This document shows positions 22,653 to 31,300 of a stretch of 56,295 nt of DNA, piece by piece. This stretch comes from an uncultured Collinsella sp. (lineage in GTDB: Bacteria; Actinomycetota; Coriobacteriia; Coriobacteriales; Coriobacteriaceae), in assembly GCA_900541725.1 (NCBI GenBank), contig UQLB01000016.1, forward strand, positions 1-56,295. The letters are read 5' to 3'. The position numbers and the translations under genes are program-made. The notes under the pieces are model-generated. The model saw only the letters and a program-made list of their open reading frames with translations. It had not been told where the DNA came from and did not search any database. Numbering within the stretch: the stretch's first letter is position 1; each line of letters opens with the position of its first letter.

Positions 22653-25211
22653 ATGGAATTTTACGCAAGCTGCCCCGAGGGCTTTGAGTCCGCACTCGCC
22701 GATGAGCTTAAACGCCTCGGGCTTTCGCATGTCCGCCGCCTGAAGGGCCGCGCTACGTTTGAGGGCGAGCTCGAAGAAGGCTACCGCGCCTGTCTGTGGT
22801 CGCGCCTGGCCAGCCGCGTGTTTGTGGTGCTTGGGCGCTTTGAGGCGCAGGATGCCGACGAGCTGTACGACAGCGTTTACGACATCGCCTGGGAGACCAT
22901 CATCCGCCCCGGCGCCACCATCGCCATTACCGCCCGCGGCGTGACCGAGCAGCTGCGCAACACGCGCTTCTCGGCCCTGCGCGCCAAGGACGCGCTGTGC
23001 GACCGTCTGGCCGAGACCACAGGACGTCGCGCCGATGTCGACGCCGCCGATCCCGACGTTCACCTGCTGCTTTCGCTGCGTCAGCGCCGCACGAGCATAA
23101 GCCTGGACCTTTCGGGCGACCCGCTGTTCAAGCGCCTGCCGCCCGCCGCGACCCGCGCCGGCGAGGGCACTCACGTGCTACGCCCCGACTACGCCGCCCT
23201 GGTGCTGGCGCAAGTCGGCTGGACCGCACTGTGCGAGCGCGAGCTAACGGCCGACGATTACGAGGACGAAGCCCTTCCCACGCTGGTCGACGCCTCGTGC
23301 GCCGGCGGCGGTCTGCTGCTGGAGGCCGTGAACATTCTGGCTGACCGCGCCCCGGGCGCCGCACGCGAGCGCTGGGGCTTTGAGGGCTGGCAGCTGCACG
23401 ACGCCGCTCTGTGGGAGCAGCTGCTTGCCGAGGCACGCGAGCGCGAGGCGGCAGCACGCGAGCGCCAGGCACGCATCGTGGCTGTGGATGTTGACCCCGC
23501 CGCCCGCAAGACCGCCGAGCGCATGGTCAAGTGCGCCGGCTACAAGCGCTTTGTCGATTTTTGCGCCGCCAAGCCCGCCACCGTGCTGGACCATGCGGGC
23601 GCCGTCGCCGGCGCCGCCGTGGTCGCAGATACGACCGAGACACCGCTGTCGCTTATGCACGACGCCATGACGCTCATCGGCGAGCTGCACCGCGCGCCCG
23701 AGCTTGCCGCGGCGCCGGTCGCCGCGCTCACCCGCGACGGATTGCTGGCCCGCGCGCTCCACGCCGAGCCCGAGCGCTCAATCGCCGTCATGCCCAACAA
23801 CGAAGAGGCGACTATCGAGGTCTGGCCCTCGCTCGACCACGCCGCCGCGGCATTTGAAGCTGCGACCAGCGCAGATGCGGAGGAGCAGACCGCAGACGCT
23901 CAAGACGAAGCCGCCAACACCCCCATGCCCGAACCTGCCGCCACACTCGACCTGGGCGACGGCAAGCCGCTGCCCGTGCTCATCCCCGAGTCGGAGCAGT
24001 TCGCCAACCGCCTGCGCAAGAATGCCCGTCTGCGTCGCAAGTGGGCAAAGCGCGAGGGCGTGAGCTGCTACCGCGTCTACGATGCCGACCTACCCGACTA
24101 CTCCGCCGCCATCGACCTGTACGAAGGCTGCCCGCAGACGCCGGGCCGCTGGCTCGTCATCGCCGAATACGCCGCGCCTAAGACCATCGACCCCGCACTG
24201 GCCCAGGCCCGTATGCTCGACATCTTGGCCATCGCGCCACGCATCCTGGATGTTCCCGCCGAGCACGTGCACGCCAAGGCCCGCATGCGTTCGCGCGGCG
24301 GCTCGCAGTACGGCAAGCAGGGCGCCGGCAAGGGCGGCTCGGGCGAGCGCGCCAATATCGCACGCCGTCGTCTGCCGCTCATCGAAGAGGGCGGCCTCAC
24401 CTTTGCCGTCAACTTTGACGACTATCTGGATGTGGGCATCTTCCTGGATCACCGCGTCACCCGCAACCTGGTGCGTGAGCACGCCAAGCAGGCGCGCCGC
24501 TTCCTCAACCTGTTTGCCTATACCGGCACCGCCACCTGCTACGCGGCGGACGGCGGCGTCGAGGAGACCGTGACGGTCGACCTCTCCAACACCTACCTGG
24601 ACTGGGCCGAGCGCAACATGCGCCAAAACGGCTTTGTGGGACCGCAGCATCATTTTGTGCGCGACGACGTGCTCGCCTGGATTCGCGACCAACGCCAGAC
24701 GCGCAACCGCTGGGACCTGATCTTTGTCGACCCGCCCACGTTCTCGAACTCGTCCAAGATGGGCCGCCGTACCTGGGATGTCCAACGCGACCATGTTGAG
24801 CTTTTGGCCGGCGTATCGCGCCTGCTCGCACAGGGTGGACATGCCATCTTTAGCTGCAACCTGCGTGGCTTCCGTCCCGAGACGCGCAAGCTCGCACGCG
24901 CGGGCGTGGTGCTGGAGGACATTACGGCACAGACCATCCCCGAGGACTTCGCGCGCAACCAGAAGGTGCACCACTGCTATATCGTGCGCCGCCTGCCCAT
25001 CGAGGATGCCATGGCCGAGGTCGGCTTTAGCGCCGAGGAGATTGCAGAGCGAACCGAGGAACTGCGCAATCCCGAGGCCCGCAAGCCCCGTGCGGCAGTA
25101 CCCGCGCACGCGCAGGCCGGCAACGGCAAGTCGAACTTTGCCGGCAAACCCTCTCCTGCCGGCAAGCTCAAAAAGAAGAAGTTCTACGCCAGCAAGCCCA
25201 AGGGCAAATAA
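22653..25211 (+). CDS. rlmL: RlmKL-type 23S rRNA methyltransferase with degenerate RlmL half
   Basis: An 852-residue protein with the RlmKL order: THUMP-containing N-terminus (EFYASCPEGFESALADELK), an RlmL-like domain, and a C-terminal RlmK (m7G2069) domain with LFAYTGTATCYAA near residue 619 and DPPTFSNS near 693. In E. coli the fused enzyme makes m2G2445 and m7G2069 in 23S rRNA. Here the RlmL motif I (usually DPMCGSGT) reads DASCAGGG near 213, and the NPPYG catalytic loop is replaced by ADTTETPL near 324. An Ala/Glu-rich linker of ~55 residues and a Lys-rich tail account for the extra length. Confidence 0.88.
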   Translation: MEFYASCPEGFESALADELKRLGLSHVRRLKGRATFEGELEEGYRACLWSRLASRVFVVLGRFEAQDADELYDSVYDIAWETIIRPGATIAITARGVTEQLRNTRFSALRAKDALCDRLAETTGRRADVDAADPDVHLLLSLRQRRTSISLDLSGDPLFKRLPPAATRAGEGTHVLRPDYAALVLAQVGWTALCERELTADDYEDEALPTLVDASCAGGGLLLEAVNILADRAPGAARERWGFEGWQLHDAALWEQLLAEAREREAAARERQARIVAVDVDPAARKTAERMVKCAGYKRFVDFCAAKPATVLDHAGAVAGAAVVADTTETPLSLMHDAMTLIGELHRAPELAAAPVAALTRDGLLARALHAEPERSIAVMPNNEEATIEVWPSLDHAAAAFEAATSADAEEQTADAQDEAANTPMPEPAATLDLGDGKPLPVLIPESEQFANRLRKNARLRRKWAKREGVSCYRVYDADLPDYSAAIDLYEGCPQTPGRWLVIAEYAAPKTIDPALAQARMLDILAIAPRILDVPAEHVHAKARMRSRGGSQYGKQGAGKGGSGERANIARRRLPLIEEGGLTFAVNFDDYLDVGIFLDHRVTRNLVREHAKQARRFLNLFAYTGTATCYAADGGVEETVTVDLSNTYLDWAERNMRQNGFVGPQHHFVRDDVLAWIRDQRQTRNRWDLIFVDPPTFSNSSKMGRRTWDVQRDHVELLAGVSRLLAQGGHAIFSCNLRGFRPETRKLARAGVVLEDITAQTIPEDFARNQKVHHCYIVRRLPIEDAMAEVGFSAEEIAERTEELRNPEARKPRAAVPAHAQAGNGKSNFAGKPSPAGKLKKKKFYASKPKGK

Positions 25212-25214
25212 AAA

Positions 25215-25281
25215 AGTTGCGGTGGAATACGGACTGTTTTGCCTGGAATTAGGCAAAGTTAGACCGTATTTCACCGCAACT
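25215..25281. terminator. Long hairpin between convergent genes (AGTTGCGGTGGAATA family)
   Basis: Arms AGTTGCGGTGGAATACGG and its near-complement end at 25281; the middle also pairs (TTGCCT with AGGCAA). It lies between the ends of rlmL (+) and kdpE (-), so it could terminate both. The first 15 bases recur in the hairpin at 43958-44023. Confidence 0.7.
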
Positions 25282-25305
25282 CATATTGGGACGGTGGTTG
25301 GCGAT

Positions 25306-26019
25306 CTAGCCTTGGGTAACTAGGCGGTAGCCAATGCCTACGTGGGTTTGGATGTAGCGCGGATGCGCGGGGTCGGACTCGATCTTCTTACGCAACGTGC
25401 CCATAAAGACGCGCAGGCTCGCCAGGTCGCTCTTGGTTGCCGTGCCCCAAATCTCGTGCAGGATAAACTGGTGCGTCAGCACTTTGTCGGCGTTGTGTGC
25501 CAGCAGGCACAGGAGCTTATACTCGATCGGCGTCAGATGCAGTTCCTCGCCATCCATCGTGGCGATGCCGGCATCAAAATCGATATGCAGCTCACCGGTA
25601 TCGAACGAGCCCTCGGAGGCAACACCGCCCGTTTGCGCATACGAAAGGCGCCTGAGCGTCGTGCGAATACGCGCGAGCAGCTCCTCGACCGAAAACGGCT
25701 TGGTCAGATAGTCGTCAGCACCGGCATCGAGCGCGCGGATTTTGTCCGCATCCTCGCTGCGCGCCGAGACCACGATAATCGGCATGCCCGACCATGCGCG
25801 CACCGACTCCACCACCTTGACGCCGTCCATATCGGGCAGGCCCAGATCGAGCAGCACAATGCTCGGCGTCTGCGACGAGGCGGCGGCGATGGCGGCATGG
25901 GCGGTCTCCACGGCCATATGGCGCAAGCCGTGCGCCTCGAGCGCAGCAACAATAAGATTGCGAACGGCAGGGTCGTCCTCAACGACCAAGATGAGCGGTT
26001 TTACGGCAGAGTTCGGCAC
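25306..26019 (-). CDS. kdpE: KdpE-like response regulator
   Basis: A 237-residue OmpR-type regulator. The receiver has ILVVEDDPAVRNL with acidic pocket, phospho-acceptor Asp58 in IVLLDLGLPDMDG and Lys in DDYLTKPFSVEEL. The winged-helix DNA-binding domain ends LASLRVFMGTLRKKIE and YIQTHVGIGYRL, typical of KdpE. The start is most likely GTG 26019, with AAGGAG 7 bases upstream; the kdpD stop lies in between, so the two are coupled. Known KdpE activates potassium-uptake genes under K+ limitation. No kdpFABC is in the window, but kup is. Confidence 0.9.
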   Translation of the reverse strand: MPNSAVKPLILVVEDDPAVRNLIVAALEAHGLRHMAVETAHAAIAAASSQTPSIVLLDLGLPDMDGVKVVESVRAWSGMPIIVVSARSEDADKIRALDAGADDYLTKPFSVEELLARIRTTLRRLSYAQTGGVASEGSFDTGELHIDFDAGIATMDGEELHLTPIEYKLLCLLAHNADKVLTHQFILHEIWGTATKSDLASLRVFMGTLRKKIESDPAHPRYIQTHVGIGYRLVTQG

Positions 26020-26023
26020 GGCG

Positions 26024-27649
26024 CTACTCCTTATCAAACGAAACGTCGGCGACGGGAAGCTCAATCGTAAAGACCGAGCCGTGCGGGTCCGCCGCGGCAA
26101 CCTCTATGCTACCGCCATGCGCCAGCGCAATGGAGCGGCAGAGCGAAAGACCCAGGCCCACGCTGCGATGGCTGTCGGCAAGACCGTGGTTGGCGGTGTA
26201 GAACGACTCAAAGATTCGCTCGCGGTCCTCGGGCGCAATGCCCGGGCCGTCATCGGCCACCGAGCACGCCACGCGTCCATCGTCGACGCTAATCGAAATC
26301 ATGATATGCGAGCCTGCGGGCGTATAGGTGATGGCGTTGTTCACCAGATTGACCACCAGCTGCACCATCAGGCGCGCATCGACGTTGACGAGCGCCGGCT
26401 CATCGCACGCCACCACCTTAAGGTCGTGCTCGCGCACGGCAGGGTTCACGTGGCGCAGCGCCTCCTCCACGATATCGTCCATGAGCTCGAGCGTGGTCGA
26501 CAGGCGCATACCGCCGCCCTCGAGCTTGGTGATGGCGAGCAGGTTCTCGACGGTGGCGTTGAGCCATTGCGCATCCGAGCGAATGGACAGGAGCAGGCCG
26601 CGGCGCGTCTGGGCGTCGAGCACGGCGGTGCCGGTCGAGCCCTGGTCGAGCAGCACATCGGCATTGCCCGAAATACTGGTGAGCGGCGTGCGCAGGTCAT
26701 GCGAGATGGAGCGCAGCAGGTTGGCGCGCAGCTGCTCATTTTTGGCAAGCACCGCCGCCTCCTCGCGGGCCTCCATGGCGCGGGCGCGATCGAGCGCCAG
26801 CTCGCCTTCGCTCACGATGGCATCGGCAAGTGTCCGCTCCTCATGTGTCAGCACGTCGGGCTCGGCAACGATAGCCAGCACGCCCACCACCGAGGCGGGA
26901 TCGCCCGAGCGCGCGAAGCCGTCGCCTGTGCGAACCGTCAGGTAGATGCCATAAAACGCCGAGCCGCCAAACGTGGCGTCGAGCGGCGTTCCCACATAGG
27001 CGGACGCCGAGAGCCGAGGCGGCATCTGCGGCGCCAGTTCGTGCACCGGTGCGGCATCGCCCACGGCCGTGTACGTCGCGCGCGGCAGCAGGTCATCGCC
27101 CTCGGCGTCGGCGCTGTACCACACGACAGGGCAGCCCGAAAGACGCGCCAGCTGCGTGGCCATGGCGTGAACGATCTGATGCTGATCGGCGCACCGCTGC
27201 AGCATGCGGTTGGTCTCGAGCACCATATGTGTGCGGCGATCGCTGGCGGCAGCCTGTGCCAAGGCGCGGCGCAGGGCCAACGCAATCGAACTCGACACAA
27301 GCGAGACCACGAACATGATGAAGAACATGCCGGGATAGCCGCGGTCGATAAGCGACAGCGAGTAGCGCGGGTCGACAAACAAGAAGTTGTAGAGCGCCAC
27401 GGCGGCAGCCGAGCTCAGCAAGCAATACAGGCGACTCCAGGTAAAGAATGCGCACAGCTGAACGGCAAACACATAGACGATCATGATGCTCGGCGCGAGA
27501 CCCGGATGGTCGAGTAGCGCGCCCACAATCGTCGCCGCGACCAGCAGCCCCACCGATACGCAGGCGTCATACAGAGGAGTGCGGCGCGTCAGCGTTGTGC
27601 GCCGCCACCAAAAGCTATCGGCAATATCGCCGTCCGTACGGACGTCCAT
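26024..27649 (-). CDS. kdpD: Short KdpD-like sensor histidine kinase
   Basis: A 541-residue kinase matching the C-terminal part of KdpD: four membrane segments of the DUF4118 type (SIMIVYVFAVQLCAFFTW ... YNFLFVDPRYS), a GAF-like region, HisKA with phospho-acceptor His317 (SISHDLRTPLTSISG), and HATPase with NNAITYTP and DDGPGIAPEDRERIF. The ~350-residue N-terminal KdpD and USP domains of E. coli KdpD are absent. It probably senses potassium or osmotic state and phosphorylates the adjacent KdpE. Its start lies close to the palindrome at 27678. Confidence 0.9.
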   Translation of the reverse strand: MDVRTDGDIADSFWWRRTTLTRRTPLYDACVSVGLLVAATIVGALLDHPGLAPSIMIVYVFAVQLCAFFTWSRLYCLLSSAAAVALYNFLFVDPRYSLSLIDRGYPGMFFIMFVVSLVSSSIALALRRALAQAAASDRRTHMVLETNRMLQRCADQHQIVHAMATQLARLSGCPVVWYSADAEGDDLLPRATYTAVGDAAPVHELAPQMPPRLSASAYVGTPLDATFGGSAFYGIYLTVRTGDGFARSGDPASVVGVLAIVAEPDVLTHEERTLADAIVSEGELALDRARAMEAREEAAVLAKNEQLRANLLRSISHDLRTPLTSISGNADVLLDQGSTGTAVLDAQTRRGLLLSIRSDAQWLNATVENLLAITKLEGGGMRLSTTLELMDDIVEEALRHVNPAVREHDLKVVACDEPALVNVDARLMVQLVVNLVNNAITYTPAGSHIMISISVDDGRVACSVADDGPGIAPEDRERIFESFYTANHGLADSHRSVGLGLSLCRSIALAHGGSIEVAAADPHGSVFTIELPVADVSFDKE

Positions 27650-27677
27650 CAGCGTCCCGCCCCTCTCTCAAAAACAA

Positions 27678-27715
27678 AAACCACCACAAAGGGACAGGCA
27701 CCTTTGTGGTGGTTT
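27678..27715. repeat. REP-variant palindrome upstream of kdpD
   Basis: AAACCACCACAAAGG and its exact complement (27678-27715) enclose GACAGGCA. A further half copy (CCCTTGTGGTGGTT) follows. The ACAAAGGGACAG core matches the REP-like family, while the outer bases differ. Confidence 0.6.
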
Positions 27716-27760
27716 CCCTTGTGGTGGTTCCAAGTGTATAGCCTTTGCAACCGGCGGTCG

Positions 27761-27955
27761 CTAGACAAACAGCACGTGCGCGAGCAGTGCGCACACGCAC
27801 GCCGCGACAAGCACCGTCACCACGATCGAAATCACGCGATCGGCCATGTCCATGTTGGCACGATTCGTAAAGAACCGATCTTCGGCGGCATCGGCGCGTG
27901 CCTCACGCACCATCTCGGCAGCAAGATCGCAACCGTCAAGCACCTTTGCATCCAT
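27761..27955 (-). CDS. Small single-pass membrane protein
   Basis: A 64-residue protein with a charged N-terminal half (MVREARADAAEDRFF) and one C-terminal membrane segment (VISIVVTVLVAACVCALLAH). ATG 27955 follows GGAGG by 5 bases. It lies 70 bases downstream of kup and upstream of kdpDE on the same strand, so it could be a small accessory or regulator of this potassium locus; that role is a guess from position only. Confidence 0.65.
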   Translation of the reverse strand: MDAKVLDGCDLAAEMVREARADAAEDRFFTNRANMDMADRVISIVVTVLVAACVCALLAHVLFV

Positions 27956-28024
27956 GGTTTCCTCCCAGGACTCAATCCCCATCAATACAAGCCCGCCCGT
28001 TCGCAGACAAACCTCGAGCGTCGA

Positions 28025-30052
28025 CTACGGGCGCTCGTTGGGGGCCAGGCGCTGCATCTTGTTCACGGCTTTGAACTTGGTGAACAGCGGCACGTACTCA
28101 AAGCTCACGTTGGAGTTCTCCAGGCCGTACCAACGCGCAGGCGTGCCGGCGGCGCGACGGATGATGTACTTGAGCGTGATGGCCGTACGCTCGCTGGGCT
28201 CCACATCGCTTTCGGGCGCCAGAAGCTTACGGATCAGGACGAACTTGAACGTGCCGATGTTACCCGGATCCTTGTAGACCGAGTAGTCATGCGTCTGCGG
28301 CGGCAGCTCGCCGGTGGCAGCCAGGTCCTGAACAACCTGACGCAGATAGGCATTGACGCGCTGGTTGATCTTGTAGCCCAGGTACAGGTGCACGCGGAAC
28401 ACGTAGTCGGTGCCGAACGTCTCGACCGAATAGGCAAAGGTATGCGGCTCGTCCATGGTCTCGACATTCACAAACCACCAGGCACGAGCGCGCTTGGGAT
28501 GCTTGTCCAGAATCGAGTAGACGATATCACGGTCGATGTAATCGGTATGGGTGTCCTTGGTCAGGTACACGATGTTGTCGCTCAGGCGCTCGTAGCGATC
28601 GTCATCGCGCAGGCGCTTGAGCTGCGGCAGGTAGCTGCGCAGCGGCAGCAGCGTAAACTGGCGCTGCTCAACAGCCGTACCGTTGTACCAGCACACCATG
28701 ATGCCCATGATGAGCGCGGCCATGAGGATGGTGAAGTAGCCACCGTGGAAGAACTTGGTGAGCGAGCTCACGAAGAAGAAGCCTTCGAGCAAAAGGAAGA
28801 AGGCCGCGAAGATCCACGGAGCAACCTTGAGCTTGCGCTCCTCGTGCAGGTAGAAGAAGAGCAGCAGCGTGGTGCACATCATAGTCAGCGTAATGGCAAG
28901 GCCGTAGGCGGCTTCCATATGCGCCGAGTTCTGGAACAGCAGCACCACGATGACGCAGCCGACAAGCATGACGTTGTTGACCATGGGGATGTAGAGCTGG
29001 CCCTTGGTCTCGGCAGGGTAGAAGACCTGCATGTGCGGCATGAGGTCCAGACGGCTGGCCTCGGACACCAGCGAGAATGCGCCGGTGATGAGCGCCTGCG
29101 AGGCAATGATGGCCGCGACGGTGGAAAGGCCGACGGCAAAGGGACGCAGGCCCGGGGTGAGCATCTGGTAGAAGGGGTTGAGGTCGGCGATACCCATGAG
29201 CTCGGGGTTGGCGGCGTTGTTGATAAGCCAAGCGCCCTGGCCCATATAGGAAAGCAGCAGGCAGCACTTAACGAACGGCCAGGTAGCGTAGATGTTGCCG
29301 CGGCCCACGTGGCCCATGTCGGAATAGAGCGCCTCGGCACCGGTGGTGGCGAGGAAGCAACTGCCCAGAATCATGATGCCCGCGTGGTTGTTGGGGCTCA
29401 GCAAAAAGGCGATGCCGCGCACCGGGTTGAGGCACAGCAGCACGGCGGGGTGCTGGAAGACAAAGAACAGACCCGTGCCGCCCAGGAACAGGAACCACAG
29501 CGTCATGATGGGGCCAAAGGCGTGACCGATCTTGGCCGTACCGATGCGCTGTACCAGGAAGAGCACGATGATGATGGCGAGCGTAATGGCGACGACGCGG
29601 CCCTGATCATCACCGAGCACGGCATGGACCGCCGGGATGGTGCGCAGGCCCTCGATGGCCGTGGTAACGGTAACGGCCGGCGTCAGGATGCCATCGGCGA
29701 GCAGCGCGGCGCCGCCCAGCATGGCAGGGATAATAAGCCACTTTCCGCAGCGCTTGACCAGGCTGTACAGGGCAAAAATGCCGCCCTCACCATGGTTATC
29801 GGCGCGCAGCGAGATGAGCACATACTTGATGGTGGTCAGCAGCGTGACCGTCCACACGACAAGGGAGAGCGCGCCGAGCACGAACTCCTCCGTGACGCTT
29901 CCGATGCCGCCGTTGCCGGCGACGAGCGCCTTGGTTACATACATGGGGCTGGTGCCGATATCGCCATACACCACGCCCAGCGTGACGAGCATCGCCGAGA
30001 TGCTCACAGGAATCGCAGCGTGCGAGGCTGCCTCCTTGGCCTTTTGTTCCAT
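28025..30052 (-). CDS. kup: Kup-family potassium transporter
   Basis: A 675-residue KUP/HAK/KT K+:H+ symporter. The first segment has the family hallmark GVVYGDIGTSPMYV near residue 25, ten or more further membrane segments follow (GEGGIFALYSLV, GTGLFFVFQ), and the ~190-residue cytoplasmic C-terminus has the usual beta-rich fold. It imports potassium at the membrane. ATG 30052 has GGAGG 10 bases upstream. The neighbouring kdpDE pair and the small membrane protein suggest joint regulation by potassium supply. Confidence 0.94.
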   Translation of the reverse strand: MEQKAKEAASHAAIPVSISAMLVTLGVVYGDIGTSPMYVTKALVAGNGGIGSVTEEFVLGALSLVVWTVTLLTTIKYVLISLRADNHGEGGIFALYSLVKRCGKWLIIPAMLGGAALLADGILTPAVTVTTAIEGLRTIPAVHAVLGDDQGRVVAITLAIIIVLFLVQRIGTAKIGHAFGPIMTLWFLFLGGTGLFFVFQHPAVLLCLNPVRGIAFLLSPNNHAGIMILGSCFLATTGAEALYSDMGHVGRGNIYATWPFVKCCLLLSYMGQGAWLINNAANPELMGIADLNPFYQMLTPGLRPFAVGLSTVAAIIASQALITGAFSLVSEASRLDLMPHMQVFYPAETKGQLYIPMVNNVMLVGCVIVVLLFQNSAHMEAAYGLAITLTMMCTTLLLFFYLHEERKLKVAPWIFAAFFLLLEGFFFVSSLTKFFHGGYFTILMAALIMGIMVCWYNGTAVEQRQFTLLPLRSYLPQLKRLRDDDRYERLSDNIVYLTKDTHTDYIDRDIVYSILDKHPKRARAWWFVNVETMDEPHTFAYSVETFGTDYVFRVHLYLGYKINQRVNAYLRQVVQDLAATGELPPQTHDYSVYKDPGNIGTFKFVLIRKLLAPESDVEPSERTAITLKYIIRRAAGTPARWYGLENSNVSFEYVPLFTKFKAVNKMQRLAPNERP

Positions 30053-30177
30053 AAGCCGGTTTCCTCCCAACTTTAATGTTCGAAGGAATTATAGGTAATC
30101 GTCCTATGTTTGAATGGCACTGTTTTCCCAGCTAGATAAACATTTATACGGCCTTTAGGCCACCGCGGCGATATGGA

Positions 30178-30208
30178 ATGTGACAAAGGGACTGTCCCTT
30201 TGTCACAT
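30178..30208. repeat. REP-like palindrome, copy 4 (perfect)
   Basis: A perfect palindrome with 15-base arms (ATGTGACAAAGGGAC) around one base, lying just after the stop of the nitroreductase gene and upstream of kup. Confidence 0.8.
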
Positions 30209-30211
30209 CCG

Positions 30212-31087
30212 TCATTTTCCGAGCCAGTTTTTGAACCACCACTCCATGGAGCGGCTCATCTCGGCCATAAAGGGACTGGTGTGTTTGCGGGTGTAGATAT
30301 CCACCACGCGCTCGCCCACCTCGCGGGCATGCGGGCGAAACATCGCATCCATCTCGGCCACCTGCGCATCCATAGTCGCGGCATCCGCACGGCAGTAGCG
30401 CTCCTCGTGCACCAGGTTCACCACGGGGTGCGCGATCGCCGGACGCTCCTTACGGGGCGTGCCGATGATGAGCATCGACAGCGGCATGGTATAGGGCGGC
30501 AAGTCCAGCAGCGCGGCAACTTCCTCGGCGTTCTCGACGATATCGCCAATGTAGCAGCTCCCCAGCCCCAGGGCCTCGGCGGCAACCACGGCGTTTTGCG
30601 CGGCGATCACGGCGTCCTGCGCCGCAATGGCAAAGTCGCCCAGACCCGGTGCACGACGGGGAGACTTGCCCGTACGCTCTACAAACTCGGGCTCAAAGCA
30701 ACCCACATGCTCAAACAGATCGATCCACTTGGCATAATCGACCACAAATATTAGTGCCCAGGGCGCCTTGGCGATCATGGGCTGGTGGTCGCACAGGTCG
30801 GCCAGGCGGTCGAGCGTAGCCTGCTCGCGGATGCTCACGATGGAATACATCATCATGGCACCCGCCGACGGCGCACGGCTCGCCGCATGCAGAATCGCCG
30901 CCCGCTGCTCGTCGGTCACCGCCACGGGGCGGTCGTCGTCATCACGCGCGAAGGCACGCGTGGAGGAACGGTGCTCCAACGTGTCCAGCACCGCATTGCC
31001 CGTCGTCTCGACCGGATAGCCACACGTATCCACGCCCACAGCTCCGTCGCAGTACTCGGCGCCCGTCATACAAACCTGCTCGCTCAT
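30212..31087 (-). CDS. Nitroreductase-family flavoprotein
   Basis: A 291-residue FMN-dependent oxidoreductase. It has the FMN-binding RSSTRAF near residue 40, SRAPSAGAMMMYSI (the PSA/G-x-N-like loop) and a GLGSCYIGDIVE motif near 178. The first ~30 residues are an extra leader, and the C-terminal ~60 residues extend past the usual end with TSPFMAEMSRSMEWWFKNWL. Relatives reduce nitro-compounds, quinones or flavins. Substrate unknown. An AGGGCAGGG precedes ATG 31087. Confidence 0.87.
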   Translation of the reverse strand: MSEQVCMTGAEYCDGAVGVDTCGYPVETTGNAVLDTLEHRSSTRAFARDDDDRPVAVTDEQRAAILHAASRAPSAGAMMMYSIVSIREQATLDRLADLCDHQPMIAKAPWALIFVVDYAKWIDLFEHVGCFEPEFVERTGKSPRRAPGLGDFAIAAQDAVIAAQNAVVAAEALGLGSCYIGDIVENAEEVAALLDLPPYTMPLSMLIIGTPRKERPAIAHPVVNLVHEERYCRADAATMDAQVAEMDAMFRPHAREVGERVVDIYTRKHTSPFMAEMSRSMEWWFKNWLGK

Positions 31088-31300
31088 CGCCCTGCCCTCG
31101 CCATTTCTTTAAGAAGCCTTTACGTTTCCGTGTAATTCCCGTCCATTATCGCGCAGGTCGCCACTACATTGCGCCACACCGCCACACGCGCGCGTTAATA
31201 TGGCTGGTTGTTGTGCGCAGCCACCAATTGCAGCGCATATCTTGGTAACAATCGGGTAAACCCCCGCTTTCGTAGGTTTTAGTTTGTGAGGAGTCTCAGC

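Noticed and set aside
27704..30076. 790-residue frame antisense to kup
   Set aside because: A shadow of kup rich in His, Gln and Arg without a family match, while kup itself has hallmark motifs.
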